Shown: in pieces, positions 17,770 to 26,481 of the stretch
How the letters are laid out: each line of letters begins with the position of its first letter
Numbering within the stretch: position 1 is the first letter of the stretch
NCBI GenBank assembly: GCA_964575845.1
Contig: CAZNSX010000003.1
Span: forward strand, 62,001-126,000
Reading direction: 5' to 3'
DNA from: CAZNSX01 sp964575845
GTDB lineage: Bacteria; UBA8248; CAZNSX01
DNA: 64,000 nt
The notes under the pieces: generated by a model
The model's database searches: none
The model's input: only the letters and a program-made list of their open reading frames with translations
What the model was told of the DNA's origin: nothing
Translations under genes and position numbers: made by a program

Positions 17770-19902
17770 CTATCTCTCGAATCTCGCGACCTCGATGAGG
17801 ACCGCGTTGGTGGCAGCCGCTTCAGCCGGTGAAATGGTATCCTTACAGAGGGTATTGACGCAGCCGCCGATGTCCCGCCCATCTTCATCCGGCTGATACC
17901 AGGCTCCCTGGTTAATGTTCGCCACCCCGGGCATGATTCGCTCGCTGACCTTGGCGGTAATGACCAGAGTGCCAATATCGTTATAGGCTTTCACCCGGTC
18001 CCCGTCCTTAATCCCCCGTGCCTCGGCATCGGCGGAGTTTATCAAGAGGGTGTGGGGTTCAAGCTCCTGGAGCCAAAGGACATTATCGAAGTTTGAGTGG
18101 ACCCTCTTGAGGCCGTGAGTGGTAACGAGCAGCAGAGGGTATTTTTTCGCCTGGGAGTGATGAGGCCCCTCCCACCCTTCCATATATTTTGGCACTGGCG
18201 GGAACCTTGAGGGGTCCCCTCTCTGGCTTATGGTCTGAGAGTAGATTTCGATCTTCCCCGATGGAGTGGGCAGCGGGTTTCGCTCAGGGTCGGCGATGAA
18301 ATCAGCCAAGGGGTTGGGAAAAGGGGAGGGGAAGCGGAAAACCCCTTCCTTCTTGACGGCTTCCACATCTACGGAGCCCTGGCTGAGGAGTTCCTCGAGC
18401 CACTCCCCTTCGGTTTTGGGGTTGAAGTCCGTGATGCCCAGACGCTCCGCCAGCAGGGTGAGAATTTCAAGGTCGCACTTGCACTCCCCCATGGGCTCAA
18501 TGGCCTTCTTGTTGTGAAAAATGTAATTTCCCCGGACATGGGGGATCTGGATGTCCTCCTGCTCGAATTGGGTGCAGACAGGCAGCAGAACATCGGCGAA
18601 CCTGCCAGTGGTCGTGATGAAGTGGTCCTGAACCACAATAAACTCCACCTTCTTGAGCGCCTCAATCCCCTTGTTGATATCAGCGCACTGGTTCAGGCGG
18701 TTTCCCCCCAGGGAGTAAATCATCTTGATATCGCTGGGATAGCCCCCGGAGCTGCCCTTGAGCACAGCATCCGCCCACTGCCAGGTGACGATGGATTTAC
18801 CCGTGGGGTTGGTCGAGCTGGGCGGGCGGGAAACTCGCAGGGTGCGCTCGAAATCCTGGTGTATCCAGCAGCCGGTTCCACCCCCGGGAATGCCGATATT
18901 GCCGGTCATCGCAGCCAGGGCGATGCAGGCGCGGTGGAACTGCTCCCCGAAGGCGGTCCTCCCGGGCGCCCAGCCGCCCCTCAGGTCGGCGGGCCTGGAG
19001 GTCGCGTATTCCCGGACGAGGCCCGCTATCACCTCAGCACCGACCCCACAGATCCCCTCCGCCCAGGCGGGCGTCTTGGGGGTCCCGTCCTCCACCCCCA
19101 GGCAATAATCCCGGAACTTCTCGAAACCGTGGGTGTATCTGGCTAGGAAACCTTCATCACAGAGCCCCTCCTGGATCAGGACGTAGGCCATGGCTACGAG
19201 CATGGCGGTGTCCGTCCCGGGAAGGATGGGTATCCATTGGTCAGCGAGGGCGGCCGCGGAGTCGGTGAAGCGGGGATCAACGAAGATGAACCTGCATCCC
19301 CGCTCCTTGGCCAGGGCCAAATACCAGCTGGTATTCGTGCCGAAGATGGTCTCGGCCGGATTAAACCCCCACATGATCACTAACTTGGACTGAAGCATGC
19401 TCTCCGGGTCAGGCGGTGGGGCTACAAAGCCGAAGGTATTTATGGAGGCAAAATAGGCCCCCTCAAATGAGATGATGGCTCTGACGGCTGTCTGTCCACC
19501 AAAAAGGTTAAAGAAGCGGCTGGGGAGCTCGATGCTTCGGTGGAGAAGGCCGTCAACGTTACCGGCCCCCCGCAGGTTCAGGATAGCCTCGGCCCCATGG
19601 CTCTTCTTGATGCGCCGCATCTCCCCGGCCACTATATCCAGGGCCTCGTCCCAGGAGATGCGCTTGAACTTCCCCTCACCCCGCTCCCCAGCTCGCCTCA
19701 TGGGGTAAAGGAGCCTTTCGGGGTGATAGACCCTCTGCACCTGAGAGAGGCCCTTGGCACAGGGCCTGAGCTCGGGCCTCTCCAGGGAGTCGATTTCCTC
19801 CTCGTAGGGGCCGATTCGTTTTATTTCGCCGCCCTCCACATATACGGTCAGAGGGCAGCTACCGCCGCAGTCAAAAGGGCATCCGCTCAGGACCTCTTCC
19901 AT
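17770..19902 (-). CDS. Molybdopterin-dependent oxidoreductase, catalytic subunit (DMSO reductase family)
   Basis: The N-terminus binds a 4Fe-4S cluster through Cys8, Cys12, Cys16 and Cys48 (C-x3-C-x3-C...C). Molybdopterin-binding regions follow (ISWDEALDIVAGEMRRIK, IMWGFNPAETIF, GGGTGCWIHQDF), with a molydop-binding barrel at the C-terminus (LLINSADAEARGIKDGDRVKAYND). At 710 aa it is family size. It lacks a twin-arginine signal, so the enzyme should be cytoplasmic, unlike DmsA or PhsA. The substrate is unknown. It forms a two-gene operon with the FeS subunit. Confidence 0.9.
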   Translation of the reverse strand: MEEVLSGCPFDCGGSCPLTVYVEGGEIKRIGPYEEEIDSLERPELRPCAKGLSQVQRVYHPERLLYPMRRAGERGEGKFKRISWDEALDIVAGEMRRIKKSHGAEAILNLRGAGNVDGLLHRSIELPSRFFNLFGGQTAVRAIISFEGAYFASINTFGFVAPPPDPESMLQSKLVIMWGFNPAETIFGTNTSWYLALAKERGCRFIFVDPRFTDSAAALADQWIPILPGTDTAMLVAMAYVLIQEGLCDEGFLARYTHGFEKFRDYCLGVEDGTPKTPAWAEGICGVGAEVIAGLVREYATSRPADLRGGWAPGRTAFGEQFHRACIALAAMTGNIGIPGGGTGCWIHQDFERTLRVSRPPSSTNPTGKSIVTWQWADAVLKGSSGGYPSDIKMIYSLGGNRLNQCADINKGIEALKKVEFIVVQDHFITTTGRFADVLLPVCTQFEQEDIQIPHVRGNYIFHNKKAIEPMGECKCDLEILTLLAERLGITDFNPKTEGEWLEELLSQGSVDVEAVKKEGVFRFPSPFPNPLADFIADPERNPLPTPSGKIEIYSQTISQRGDPSRFPPVPKYMEGWEGPHHSQAKKYPLLLVTTHGLKRVHSNFDNVLWLQELEPHTLLINSADAEARGIKDGDRVKAYNDIGTLVITAKVSERIMPGVANINQGAWYQPDEDGRDIGGCVNTLCKDTISPAEAAATNAVLIEVARFER

Positions 19903-20008
19903 GCTCTTAAATTTTCTCCCCTCTCTGCGTCATTTGCGACAGGGCTTGCAGGAACCCGGTCTTAAATTCCCTCTGACCTGAAGCGAGAAAAAGATGATAA
20001 TTTTTCTT

Positions 20009-20037
20009 ATTTTAACCTTCACCCGACCCCCCTGCAA
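20009..20037 (-). promoter_or_regulatory. Candidate promoter of the molybdopterin oxidoreductase operon
   Basis: On the minus strand TTGCAG (20032-20037), a 17-nt spacer and TAAAAT (20009-20014). It would give a leader of about 100 nt. The -35 is weak and the -10 good. The rest of the 19903-20178 gap holds no gene I can support. Confidence 0.4.
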
Positions 20038-20041
20038 GGCG

Positions 20042-20066
20042 AAAAAGGCGATAGGTCTCGCATCGC
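20042..20066 (-). terminator. Weak terminator after the gene at 20179-21129
   Basis: Read on the minus strand, a 5-bp stem GCGAT/ATCGC (20048-20052 with 20062-20066) is followed by a C and then five T. It is short, but it lies in the right place downstream of the minus-strand gene. Confidence 0.35.
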
Positions 20067-20178
20067 ATCCTTACGGCCTTCAAGGGAGCGGCTGGCTCTT
20101 CCGGCAACCGCACGGCCATTTGTCAGATGCTGCGCCATACCCGCCCCACCGGAAGGTCCTCGGTTGAGAAGTGCATCG

Positions 20179-21129
20179 CTAGCCGCGGGAAAGGCGCTCC
20201 AAGACCATGCTGTAGAGCAGGGGGAAGTTTATTTCATGGTGGCCCACTAAGCGAAAGGCCCTGCCCTCTCCCAGGAGGGGTCGGGAGAGGACGTTCTGGG
20301 TGGGCCTGTAGTGGGGTGTCATGTCCATGTCAAGGGCGGAGAAGCCGTGGGGCTTTCCCTTGAGGTTTCGGGAGAGGTTAAGTGCCTTTAGGAATACCTC
20401 TGGCATCTGGACGGCGGAGCCGAGGTTGATGTAAAGGCCCCCTCTATCGAGACCACTGAGGAGCTCAGCGAAGAGCAGGAAATCCCTGTAGGTGGCCTCG
20501 CCCAGAAGTGCACCATCTGTATCAGGATGCATATGGGTCACATCGGCCCCTATTGCCAGGTGCAGAGTAAGGGGGATGCCCAATTCATAGGCTCGGGCAA
20601 GAATGCTATGCCTGAGATAAGGGGGCTTTTTACTGGATATGGCCTTGCCAAGAGCCTCCCCAAGGCCAAGGCCCTCCTCCACCCCCTTCCGGATTGCCTT
20701 GTTATAGAAAGCCCCGGTCTCACGGGCCATGCCGAATAGGCCGGAGGGGAGCCCTTCTTCCACATCTTCACTGGTCGCGCCCACAAGCGCCACTTCTATA
20801 TCGTGGATGGCAAGGGCCCCCGTGGAAGCAAGCGCTGAGAGGGCGTGCCTCTCCATCAGGTCTATGATAAGGGGCGAGAGGCCGCACTTTAAGGGATGGG
20901 CCCCCATCGCCAGGATGACGGCCTTTTTCCACTCTATTGCTTCCCTCCACCTGTCGGCTACCTCACGGATCTCCCTCCCCTTGAGCAACTGGGGTAGGAT
21001 GGCCTCTAGCCCCGCTCTCGGCTCCCAGGCTTCAACCCTGGAAAAATCCTTAACCCCCACCTTGCTGGGCCTGGACTTGAGGGGACGGGTGCGGGCTTTT
21101 CGTGGATTGAGCCTCTTTCTTCGCGCCAA
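20179..21129 (-). CDS. Conserved protein of unknown function upstream in a heptose/nucleotide-sugar cluster
   Basis: I recognise the pattern of a conserved family in deltaproteobacterial LPS loci but no proven function. The protein has a very basic N-terminus (MARRKRLNPRKARTRPLKSR), then SKVGVKDF, a MGAHPLKCGLSPLIIDLM segment, GALAIHDIEVALVGATSEDVEEGLPSGLFGMA, and a histidine-rich GADVTHMHPDTDGA. These blocks resemble a nucleotide-binding alpha/beta fold, perhaps like deoxyhypusine synthase; that is a guess. The start is TTG 21129 with GGGAG upstream. The gene follows hldE on the same strand, 46 nt downstream. Confidence 0.75.
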   Translation of the reverse strand: MARRKRLNPRKARTRPLKSRPSKVGVKDFSRVEAWEPRAGLEAILPQLLKGREIREVADRWREAIEWKKAVILAMGAHPLKCGLSPLIIDLMERHALSALASTGALAIHDIEVALVGATSEDVEEGLPSGLFGMARETGAFYNKAIRKGVEEGLGLGEALGKAISSKKPPYLRHSILARAYELGIPLTLHLAIGADVTHMHPDTDGALLGEATYRDFLLFAELLSGLDRGGLYINLGSAVQMPEVFLKALNLSRNLKGKPHGFSALDMDMTPHYRPTQNVLSRPLLGEGRAFRLVGHHEINFPLLYSMVLERLSRG

Positions 21130-21175
21130 AAAATTCTCCCTTCTATTTCAAAGGATTTAATCTAAAAAGGGGGTG

Positions 21176-22633
21176 CTACCGATCGCCACGCCGCCCGGCT
21201 ATCTGGTCGAGGAGGCCTGTGGTCGAGAGGCCCGCGACAAGGGGGACCAGCTCTACTCTGCCTCTCCATCCCTCCACTTCCCTCTTGCCGACGACTTCCT
21301 CTGGTTTATAGTTGGCCCCCTTGACGAGCACATGTGGCCTTAGAAAATTTATGAGCTTTAGAGGGTCAAGCTCCTGAAAAATGACGACATAGTCCACTGA
21401 GGAAAGAGCGGAAAGGAGCTCCGCCCTTTGCCCTTCACCAATTATCGGGCGACGGGGGCCTTTGAGGCGCCTGACGCTTTCGTCACTGTTAATCCCGACG
21501 ATGAGAAGGTCCCCCAACTCACGGGCCCGCTCAAGTAGCTTTATGTGACCCACATGAAGGAGGTCAAAGCAACCGTTGGTGAAGACGACCTTCTGGCCGA
21601 GAGACCTGGCTTTTTTAACCTCCTTCAGGAGTTCCTCAAGCGGGAGGAGCTTTCGGGTGGAAGGAAGCCTCCCCTCCTGATAGGCTCTTGAAAGTTCCTC
21701 CAGGCCGACTGTCGCCGTGCCTACCTTTCCCAGCACAAGGCCCGCTGAAAGGATGGCGAGCTCCATAGCCTCACCCAGCGATAACCCCGCCGCAAGAGAG
21801 AGAGCCACTGTTGCCACAACCGTATCCCCCGCTCCTGTCACATCAGAGACTTCCCGCCACCGGGCCGCCCTGTGCTCTACCTTGCCCCTTCTCTCAAAGA
21901 GGGTCATCCCGTCGGAGCCCCTTGTGAGGAGGACCGCCTCGGGCCTGGCTTCCCGAAAGAGGCGCCTCACCGCCCTCTCAAGTCCTCCCTCCCCTTCCAC
22001 CTCCCCCAGGTGGGCGAGCTCGGAGATGCCGGGGGTGAGGAGGCTGGCTCCACAGTATTTCTTGAAGTCATTCGCCTTGGGGTCAACCACCACGGGAACT
22101 CCCATCTTCTTGCCAAGGCCGATAGCCTCCCTTGCCACCTCGGTGCTGAGAACCCCTTTGGCGTAGTCTGAGAGGACGACCGCATGAACCCCTCGGGCGG
22201 CCTTCTTGAGGCGGCTGAGCAGCTCCCTCCTGAACTCCCCCGTGAGGGGGGAGCTCTCCTCTCTGTCGAGCCTCAGGATGTGCTGGCCGCGGGCGAGAAT
22301 TCTCACCTTCTCCGTTGTGGGTCGAGAACCAGAAGATATTAAATATGAGTTATTTATCCCTATTATTTTAATAAGTTTCCTTAGCTCATTTCCAGCCTCA
22401 TCCTCTCCCAGGGTGCCGATGAGCCTGACATCGGCCCCGAGGCTTCTGAGATTGGCGGCCACGTTGGCGGCCCCTCCCGGCACAGCATTCTCATGCCGCC
22501 ATCTAACGACCTGCACGGGCGCCTCGGGAGAGAGCCTCTCCACCTCGCCCCAGACGTAGCGGTCGAGCATGAGGTCTCCCACTACGAGAATGGACCTCTT
22601 ATGCCCGCCGCGAAGAAGCTCTAACACTTCCAT
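21176..22633 (-). CDS. hldE: Bifunctional heptose 7-phosphate kinase / heptose 1-phosphate adenylyltransferase
   Basis: HldE supplies ADP-heptose for the LPS inner core. The N domain (about 1-320) is a PfkB/ribokinase-type sugar kinase with LMLDRYVWG, PGGAANVAANLRSLG and the DVTGAGDTVVA anion hole. The C domain (about 340-485) is a nucleotidyltransferase with FTNGCFDLLHVGH (HxGH) and GINSDESVRRLKGPRRPI. At 485 aa it is the full fused form. No hldD or gmhA is seen in this window. Confidence 0.96.
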   Translation of the reverse strand: MEVLELLRGGHKRSILVVGDLMLDRYVWGEVERLSPEAPVQVVRWRHENAVPGGAANVAANLRSLGADVRLIGTLGEDEAGNELRKLIKIIGINNSYLISSGSRPTTEKVRILARGQHILRLDREESSPLTGEFRRELLSRLKKAARGVHAVVLSDYAKGVLSTEVAREAIGLGKKMGVPVVVDPKANDFKKYCGASLLTPGISELAHLGEVEGEGGLERAVRRLFREARPEAVLLTRGSDGMTLFERRGKVEHRAARWREVSDVTGAGDTVVATVALSLAAGLSLGEAMELAILSAGLVLGKVGTATVGLEELSRAYQEGRLPSTRKLLPLEELLKEVKKARSLGQKVVFTNGCFDLLHVGHIKLLERARELGDLLIVGINSDESVRRLKGPRRPIIGEGQRAELLSALSSVDYVVIFQELDPLKLINFLRPHVLVKGANYKPEEVVGKREVEGWRGRVELVPLVAGLSTTGLLDQIAGRRGDR

Positions 22634-22679
22634 GGCATTCTAAGCGAGAGCGCCGGGTGGGGATAACTCAAGGCCTTTC

Positions 22680-23378
22680 TCACCCTTTGTGAAGACGGCC
22701 GTTATCGGCGAAGCTATAGTGGGAGTTCCCGCCTATTACTATATGATCCAGCACCTCGACTCCAAGGAGTTTCCCGGCCTGGGCCAGGCGCTGGCTCAGG
22801 AGAAAATCATCCCGCGAGGGAGCGGGGTCGCCGCTCGGGTGGTTGTGGGCGAAAATGATTAAAGGGGCCCCCTCCCGGATGGCCGGAAGGAAGACCTCAC
22901 GTGGGTGCACAAGGCTAGAGGTGAGGCCCCCCTGGGCGATCGTGGCCTCCCGCAGGAGCTGGTTCTTTATGTTGAGCAGAAGGGCCTTGAAGACCTCCTG
23001 CTTCAGGCGGGCCATCGAGGGCGAGAGGTAGTCCGCGGCATCTTGGCTTGAGGAGAAGGTCCTTCTTTTCCCAAGACCCTCCTTGAGGGTTCTCTTCCCG
23101 AGCTCCAGCGCCGCCTTTACCTGAGCCGCCTTGGCCGCACCGATCCCCTTGCGCTGGCAAAGCTCTGACACAGAGGCCTCCCCGAGAGCCGCAAGGGTAC
23201 CATACTCCTTCAAGAGGCCTCTTGCCAGGTCCAGGGCGCTTCCTGAAAGGGAGGTGCCGGTCCTCAGGATTATCGCGAGGAGCTGGGCTTCAGAGAGGGC
23301 CTCGGGCCCCTTAAGGATGAGCTGCTCCCGGGGCCTTTCTTCCTCGGGCCACTCCCTGATGGGATATGGCCTAGTCAC
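22680..23378 (-). CDS. radC: RadC family JAB1/MPN-domain protein
   Basis: RadC-family protein with an N-terminal helix-hairpin-helix region (RPREQLILKGPEALSEAQLLAIILRTG, KGIGAAKAAQVKAALELG) and a C-terminal JAMM metalloprotease-like motif (HNHPSGDPAPSRDD). The historical repair role is not well supported in the family, and biochemical function remains open. At 232 aa it is normal. Its start overlaps the end of the upstream epimerase gene by 8 nt. Confidence 0.93.
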   Translation of the reverse strand: MTRPYPIREWPEEERPREQLILKGPEALSEAQLLAIILRTGTSLSGSALDLARGLLKEYGTLAALGEASVSELCQRKGIGAAKAAQVKAALELGKRTLKEGLGKRRTFSSSQDAADYLSPSMARLKQEVFKALLLNIKNQLLREATIAQGGLTSSLVHPREVFLPAIREGAPLIIFAHNHPSGDPAPSRDDFLLSQRLAQAGKLLGVEVLDHIVIGGNSHYSFADNGRLHKG

Positions 23379-24315
23379 CGGAGCCTCCCCGGAGCTTTGC
23401 TCGGAAATATTCTATGGTTTCCCGAAGGCCTTCCCGCACATTTACGGAGGGCTCCCAGCCGAGGAGCTCCCGAGCCTTCCCGATATCGGGCCGCCTCACC
23501 CTTGGGTCATCGGGAGGAAGGGGCTTGTGCACGATGGGGGAGCCGGAGCCAGCCGCTTCTTTGATGAGATGGGCGAGCTCCAGGACACTCATCTCAAGAG
23601 GATTTCCCAGGTTCATGGGCTCAAAGGTATCTGACGCCCCGAGCCTCCTGATCCCCTCGACCATGTCCGATACATAGCAAAAGCTTCTGGTCTGGGAGCC
23701 GTCTCCGAAGACAGTGAGAGCTTCTCCCTTGAGGGCCTGCATGATGAAGGTGGGCACGGCCCTTCCATCATCGGCCCGCATCCTGGGCCCATAGGTGTTG
23801 AAAATACGGGCGATATGCACCCTGAGTCCATGGACCCGGTGGTACGCGATTGCCATGGCCTCGGCAAACCTCTTGGCCTCATCATATACCCCTCGGGGGC
23901 CCACCGGGTTCACGTTTCCCCAATAGTCCTCCCTCTGGGGGTGCACCTGCGGGTCGCCATAGACCTCGGAAGAGGAAGCAAGCAGAAAGCGCGCCCCCTT
24001 GGCTTTGGCGAGGCCCAGGGCGTTATGGGTTCCAAGAGCGCCGACCTTGAGGATCTGGATTGGGAAGCGGTCGAAGTCAACCGGGCTTGCCGGGGAGGCG
24101 AAATGGTAGACGAGGTCCACGGGGCCGGCGACATCTATGAAGGTGCTCACGTTGTGCTCGATGAGGGTGAAGCGAGGCCGCTCCAGATGGGCCACGTTCT
24201 CGGGAGTGCCGGTTATGAAGTTATCTATACAGATGACCTCGTCGCCACGAGAGAGGTGAGCCTCGCAGAGGTGAGAGCCTATAAATCCGGCACCTCCCGT
24301 TACTGCCACCCGCAA
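23371..24315 (-). CDS. UDP-glucuronate decarboxylase (UDP-xylose synthase type)
   Basis: An extended short-chain dehydrogenase that converts UDP-glucuronate to UDP-xylose. TGGAGFIGSHL binds NAD. The UXS-specific blocks YHFASPASPVDFDRFP and EDYWGNVNPVGPRGVYDEAK (with the catalytic Tyr-x3-Lys) separate it from GalE and RmlB. Its 314 aa match bacterial UXS. Its substrate is the product of the UDP-glucose dehydrogenase encoded 15 nt upstream, so the pair forms a UDP-xylose route. Confidence 0.9.
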   Translation of the reverse strand: MRVAVTGGAGFIGSHLCEAHLSRGDEVICIDNFITGTPENVAHLERPRFTLIEHNVSTFIDVAGPVDLVYHFASPASPVDFDRFPIQILKVGALGTHNALGLAKAKGARFLLASSSEVYGDPQVHPQREDYWGNVNPVGPRGVYDEAKRFAEAMAIAYHRVHGLRVHIARIFNTYGPRMRADDGRAVPTFIMQALKGEALTVFGDGSQTRSFCYVSDMVEGIRRLGASDTFEPMNLGNPLEMSVLELAHLIKEAAGSGSPIVHKPLPPDDPRVRRPDIGKARELLGWEPSVNVREGLRETIEYFRAKLRGGSGD

Positions 24316-24330
24316 AGATTGCCTCCTCCC

Positions 24331-25623
24331 TCAGGGACGGCCCACGCTGTGGTACTCAAAGTTCATCCGCCGCATCTTCTCGGGCGAGTAAATGTTTCGG
24401 CCGTCGAAGATGATGGGGCGCTTTAGAAAGCTCCTCAGGCGCTCCATGTTTAACTGCAGGAACTCCCGCCACTCGGTGACGATGACGAGGGCGTCGGCTC
24501 CCTCGGCCACCTCATAAGGGCCCCGGCAGTACTCGACCTCAGGCATGAGGACACGCGCGTTATCCATGGCAACGGGGTCATAAGCTTTCACGTGGGCCCC
24601 TTCGGAGAGGAGGCCCCGTATGAGCCCCACCGCCCTGGCCTCGCGCATGTCATCGGTATTGGCCTTAAAGGAGAGACCCAGAACTCCAACTGTCTTCCCC
24701 TCAAGGGGGGAGAGCCTCTCGCGGATGGCTTTCAGGAGCTGAGGCACCCTCTGCTGGTTTATGGCGGCCACCTCCTTGAGCATCCGGAAGTCATATCCTA
24801 TGGCTTCGCCGCTCTTGATGAGGGATTCCAGGTCCTTGGGGAAGCAGGAACCGCCGAAGCCAAGCCCCGCCGAGAGAAAATCCGACCCTATCCGGCGGTC
24901 CGCCCCGATGCCCTTGGCCACGTCAGCCACGTCCGCGCCCGTGAGCTCGCAGAGGTCGGCAATGGCGTTTATGAATGAGATCTTCGTGCAGAGGAAAGCG
25001 TTCGAGGCGTACTTTATTATCTCGGCGCTCCGCACGTCGGTGATCAGCATGGGCCGCTCAAGGGTGGAGTAGAGTTCGATGAGCTTCATGGCAACCTGTT
25101 TATTGGGGGCGCCGATGACGATTCGGTCCGGGGAGAGGCTGTCCTGGATGGCCGACCCCTCCCGCAAGAACTCCGGACAGCTCACCACATCAAACTCCAC
25201 ATCTCCCCTCTTATGCTCATTGATGATGCGGGAGACGAGGTCGCCAGTGCCCACTGGCACGGTGCTCTTGTTTACGATGACCTTGTAGCTTTCGATGCAC
25301 CCGCCTATCTGCCGGGCCGCGGCTTCCACCTGGGATAGGTCCGTCTCGCCGTTATCCTTGGGAGGGGTGCCCACGCAGATGAAGATTATCTCTGATTTTC
25401 TGACACCCTCGCGGATATCGGTGGTGAAGGTAAGGCGGCCGTCATCGCGGTTGGCCACAACCATCTCACTGAGGCCCGGCTCATAGATGGGCATCTCCCC
25501 GCGCCTCAACCCCTCCACCTTCTCCTTCATCACATCCACGCAGATAACCTCGTTTCCGAGGTCGGCAAAGACAGCGCCCGTCACGAGACCCACATACCCA
25601 AGACCTATGACGCAGATGTCCAT
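24331..25623 (-). CDS. ugd: UDP-glucose 6-dehydrogenase
   Basis: This enzyme oxidises UDP-glucose to UDP-glucuronate with two NAD. The N-terminal Rossmann motif is GLGYVGLVTGAVFADLG. The catalytic cysteine lies in GFGGSCFPKD, and the C-terminal substrate domain contains GLSFKANTDDMREA. At 430 aa it is standard. It sits between the dTDP-rhamnose genes and the UDP-xylose synthase. The start ATG is preceded by GGAGCTC. Confidence 0.96.
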   Translation of the reverse strand: MDICVIGLGYVGLVTGAVFADLGNEVICVDVMKEKVEGLRRGEMPIYEPGLSEMVVANRDDGRLTFTTDIREGVRKSEIIFICVGTPPKDNGETDLSQVEAAARQIGGCIESYKVIVNKSTVPVGTGDLVSRIINEHKRGDVEFDVVSCPEFLREGSAIQDSLSPDRIVIGAPNKQVAMKLIELYSTLERPMLITDVRSAEIIKYASNAFLCTKISFINAIADLCELTGADVADVAKGIGADRRIGSDFLSAGLGFGGSCFPKDLESLIKSGEAIGYDFRMLKEVAAINQQRVPQLLKAIRERLSPLEGKTVGVLGLSFKANTDDMREARAVGLIRGLLSEGAHVKAYDPVAMDNARVLMPEVEYCRGPYEVAEGADALVIVTEWREFLQLNMERLRSFLKRPIIFDGRNIYSPEKMRRMNFEYHSVGRP

Positions 25624-25632
25624 GAGGAGCTC

Positions 25633-26481
25633 CTAACCCGTCGCCCTCAAGTAATCCCTAAGAGCGTCCGGCCAGGGGCGAAGGCCGGAGCCGGTGATAC
25701 GTTTGAAGCGGCTCGTGTCCAGGACGGAGTAAGAGGGCCTCGCCGCCGGCCGCGAGAGCTCGCCTGAGCTTATGGGTTCAATGCCTACCTTCCCCGCCAG
25801 GCCAAGGACCTTCAGGATCTCCCCCGCCAGCTCGAACCACGTGCACTCCCCCTCACCCGCCACATGCAGGATTCCCGAGAGGGGAAGGGAAAGGAGGCTC
25901 ACGAGAGCCCCCGCAAGCTCCCCGGCATAGGTTGGAGAGCCCCGCTGGTCATTCACGACCCTGAGTTTCTCGCGAAGCGGGGCCATCTCTGCGATCGTGT
26001 CCACGAAGTTGGGCCCTCCGGGCCCGTAAAGCCAGGAGGTTCTGACGATGAGGTAATCGTCAAGGGCTTTCGCGACCAGAGTCTCTCCCTCAAGCTTTGA
26101 ACGGCCGTAAGCGTTTACCGGGTTCGGGGGGTCTTCCTCCCGGTAATGCCTCCTCGCTCCGCCATCGAAGACGTAATCGGTGCTGATGTAAATGAGCCTC
26201 GTGCCGACCTCACGGGAGGCCTCCGCCAGCCTCCCCGTTGCCTTTCCGTTTATCTCCATTGCACGGTCCGGGTCCTCCTCGCAGTCATCAACGCGGGTCC
26301 ATGCCGCGGCATGGATGAGGGAGTGCGGTCTGAAATCCAGGAGGGCCCCGCGGCAGGCTTCTCCATCCGTGATGTCGAGCTCCTCCCTGCCGGGAGCCCA
26401 GAGCTCAAAGTTTGTGCGGGAGAGCCTCTTCCTCAATGCCCTTCCCAGAATGCCGTTTCCACCCGTGAGAAAAAGACGCAT
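25633..26481 (-). CDS. rfbD: dTDP-4-dehydrorhamnose reductase
   Basis: RfbD/RmlD performs the last step of dTDP-L-rhamnose synthesis. The 282-aa SDR protein has GGNGILGRAL for NAD(P)H, IYISTDYVFDG, and the catalytic YGRSK motif (NAYGRSKLEGE). Its start directly abuts the stop of rfbB. The preceding pathway step, the 3,5-epimerase RmlC, is not encoded in this window. Confidence 0.95.
   Translation of the reverse strand: MRLFLTGGNGILGRALRKRLSRTNFELWAPGREELDITDGEACRGALLDFRPHSLIHAAAWTRVDDCEEDPDRAMEINGKATGRLAEASREVGTRLIYISTDYVFDGGARRHYREEDPPNPVNAYGRSKLEGETLVAKALDDYLIVRTSWLYGPGGPNFVDTIAEMAPLREKLRVVNDQRGSPTYAGELAGALVSLLSLPLSGILHVAGEGECTWFELAGEILKVLGLAGKVGIEPISSGELSRPAARPSYSVLDTSRFKRITGSGLRPWPDALRDYLRATG

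Noticed and set aside
20085..20140. S-box (SAM-I riboswitch)-like stem with GGCAACC on the plus strand
   Set aside because: Only one stem resembles the motif. The P1 helix and k-turn are missing, and there is no plus-strand gene downstream to control.
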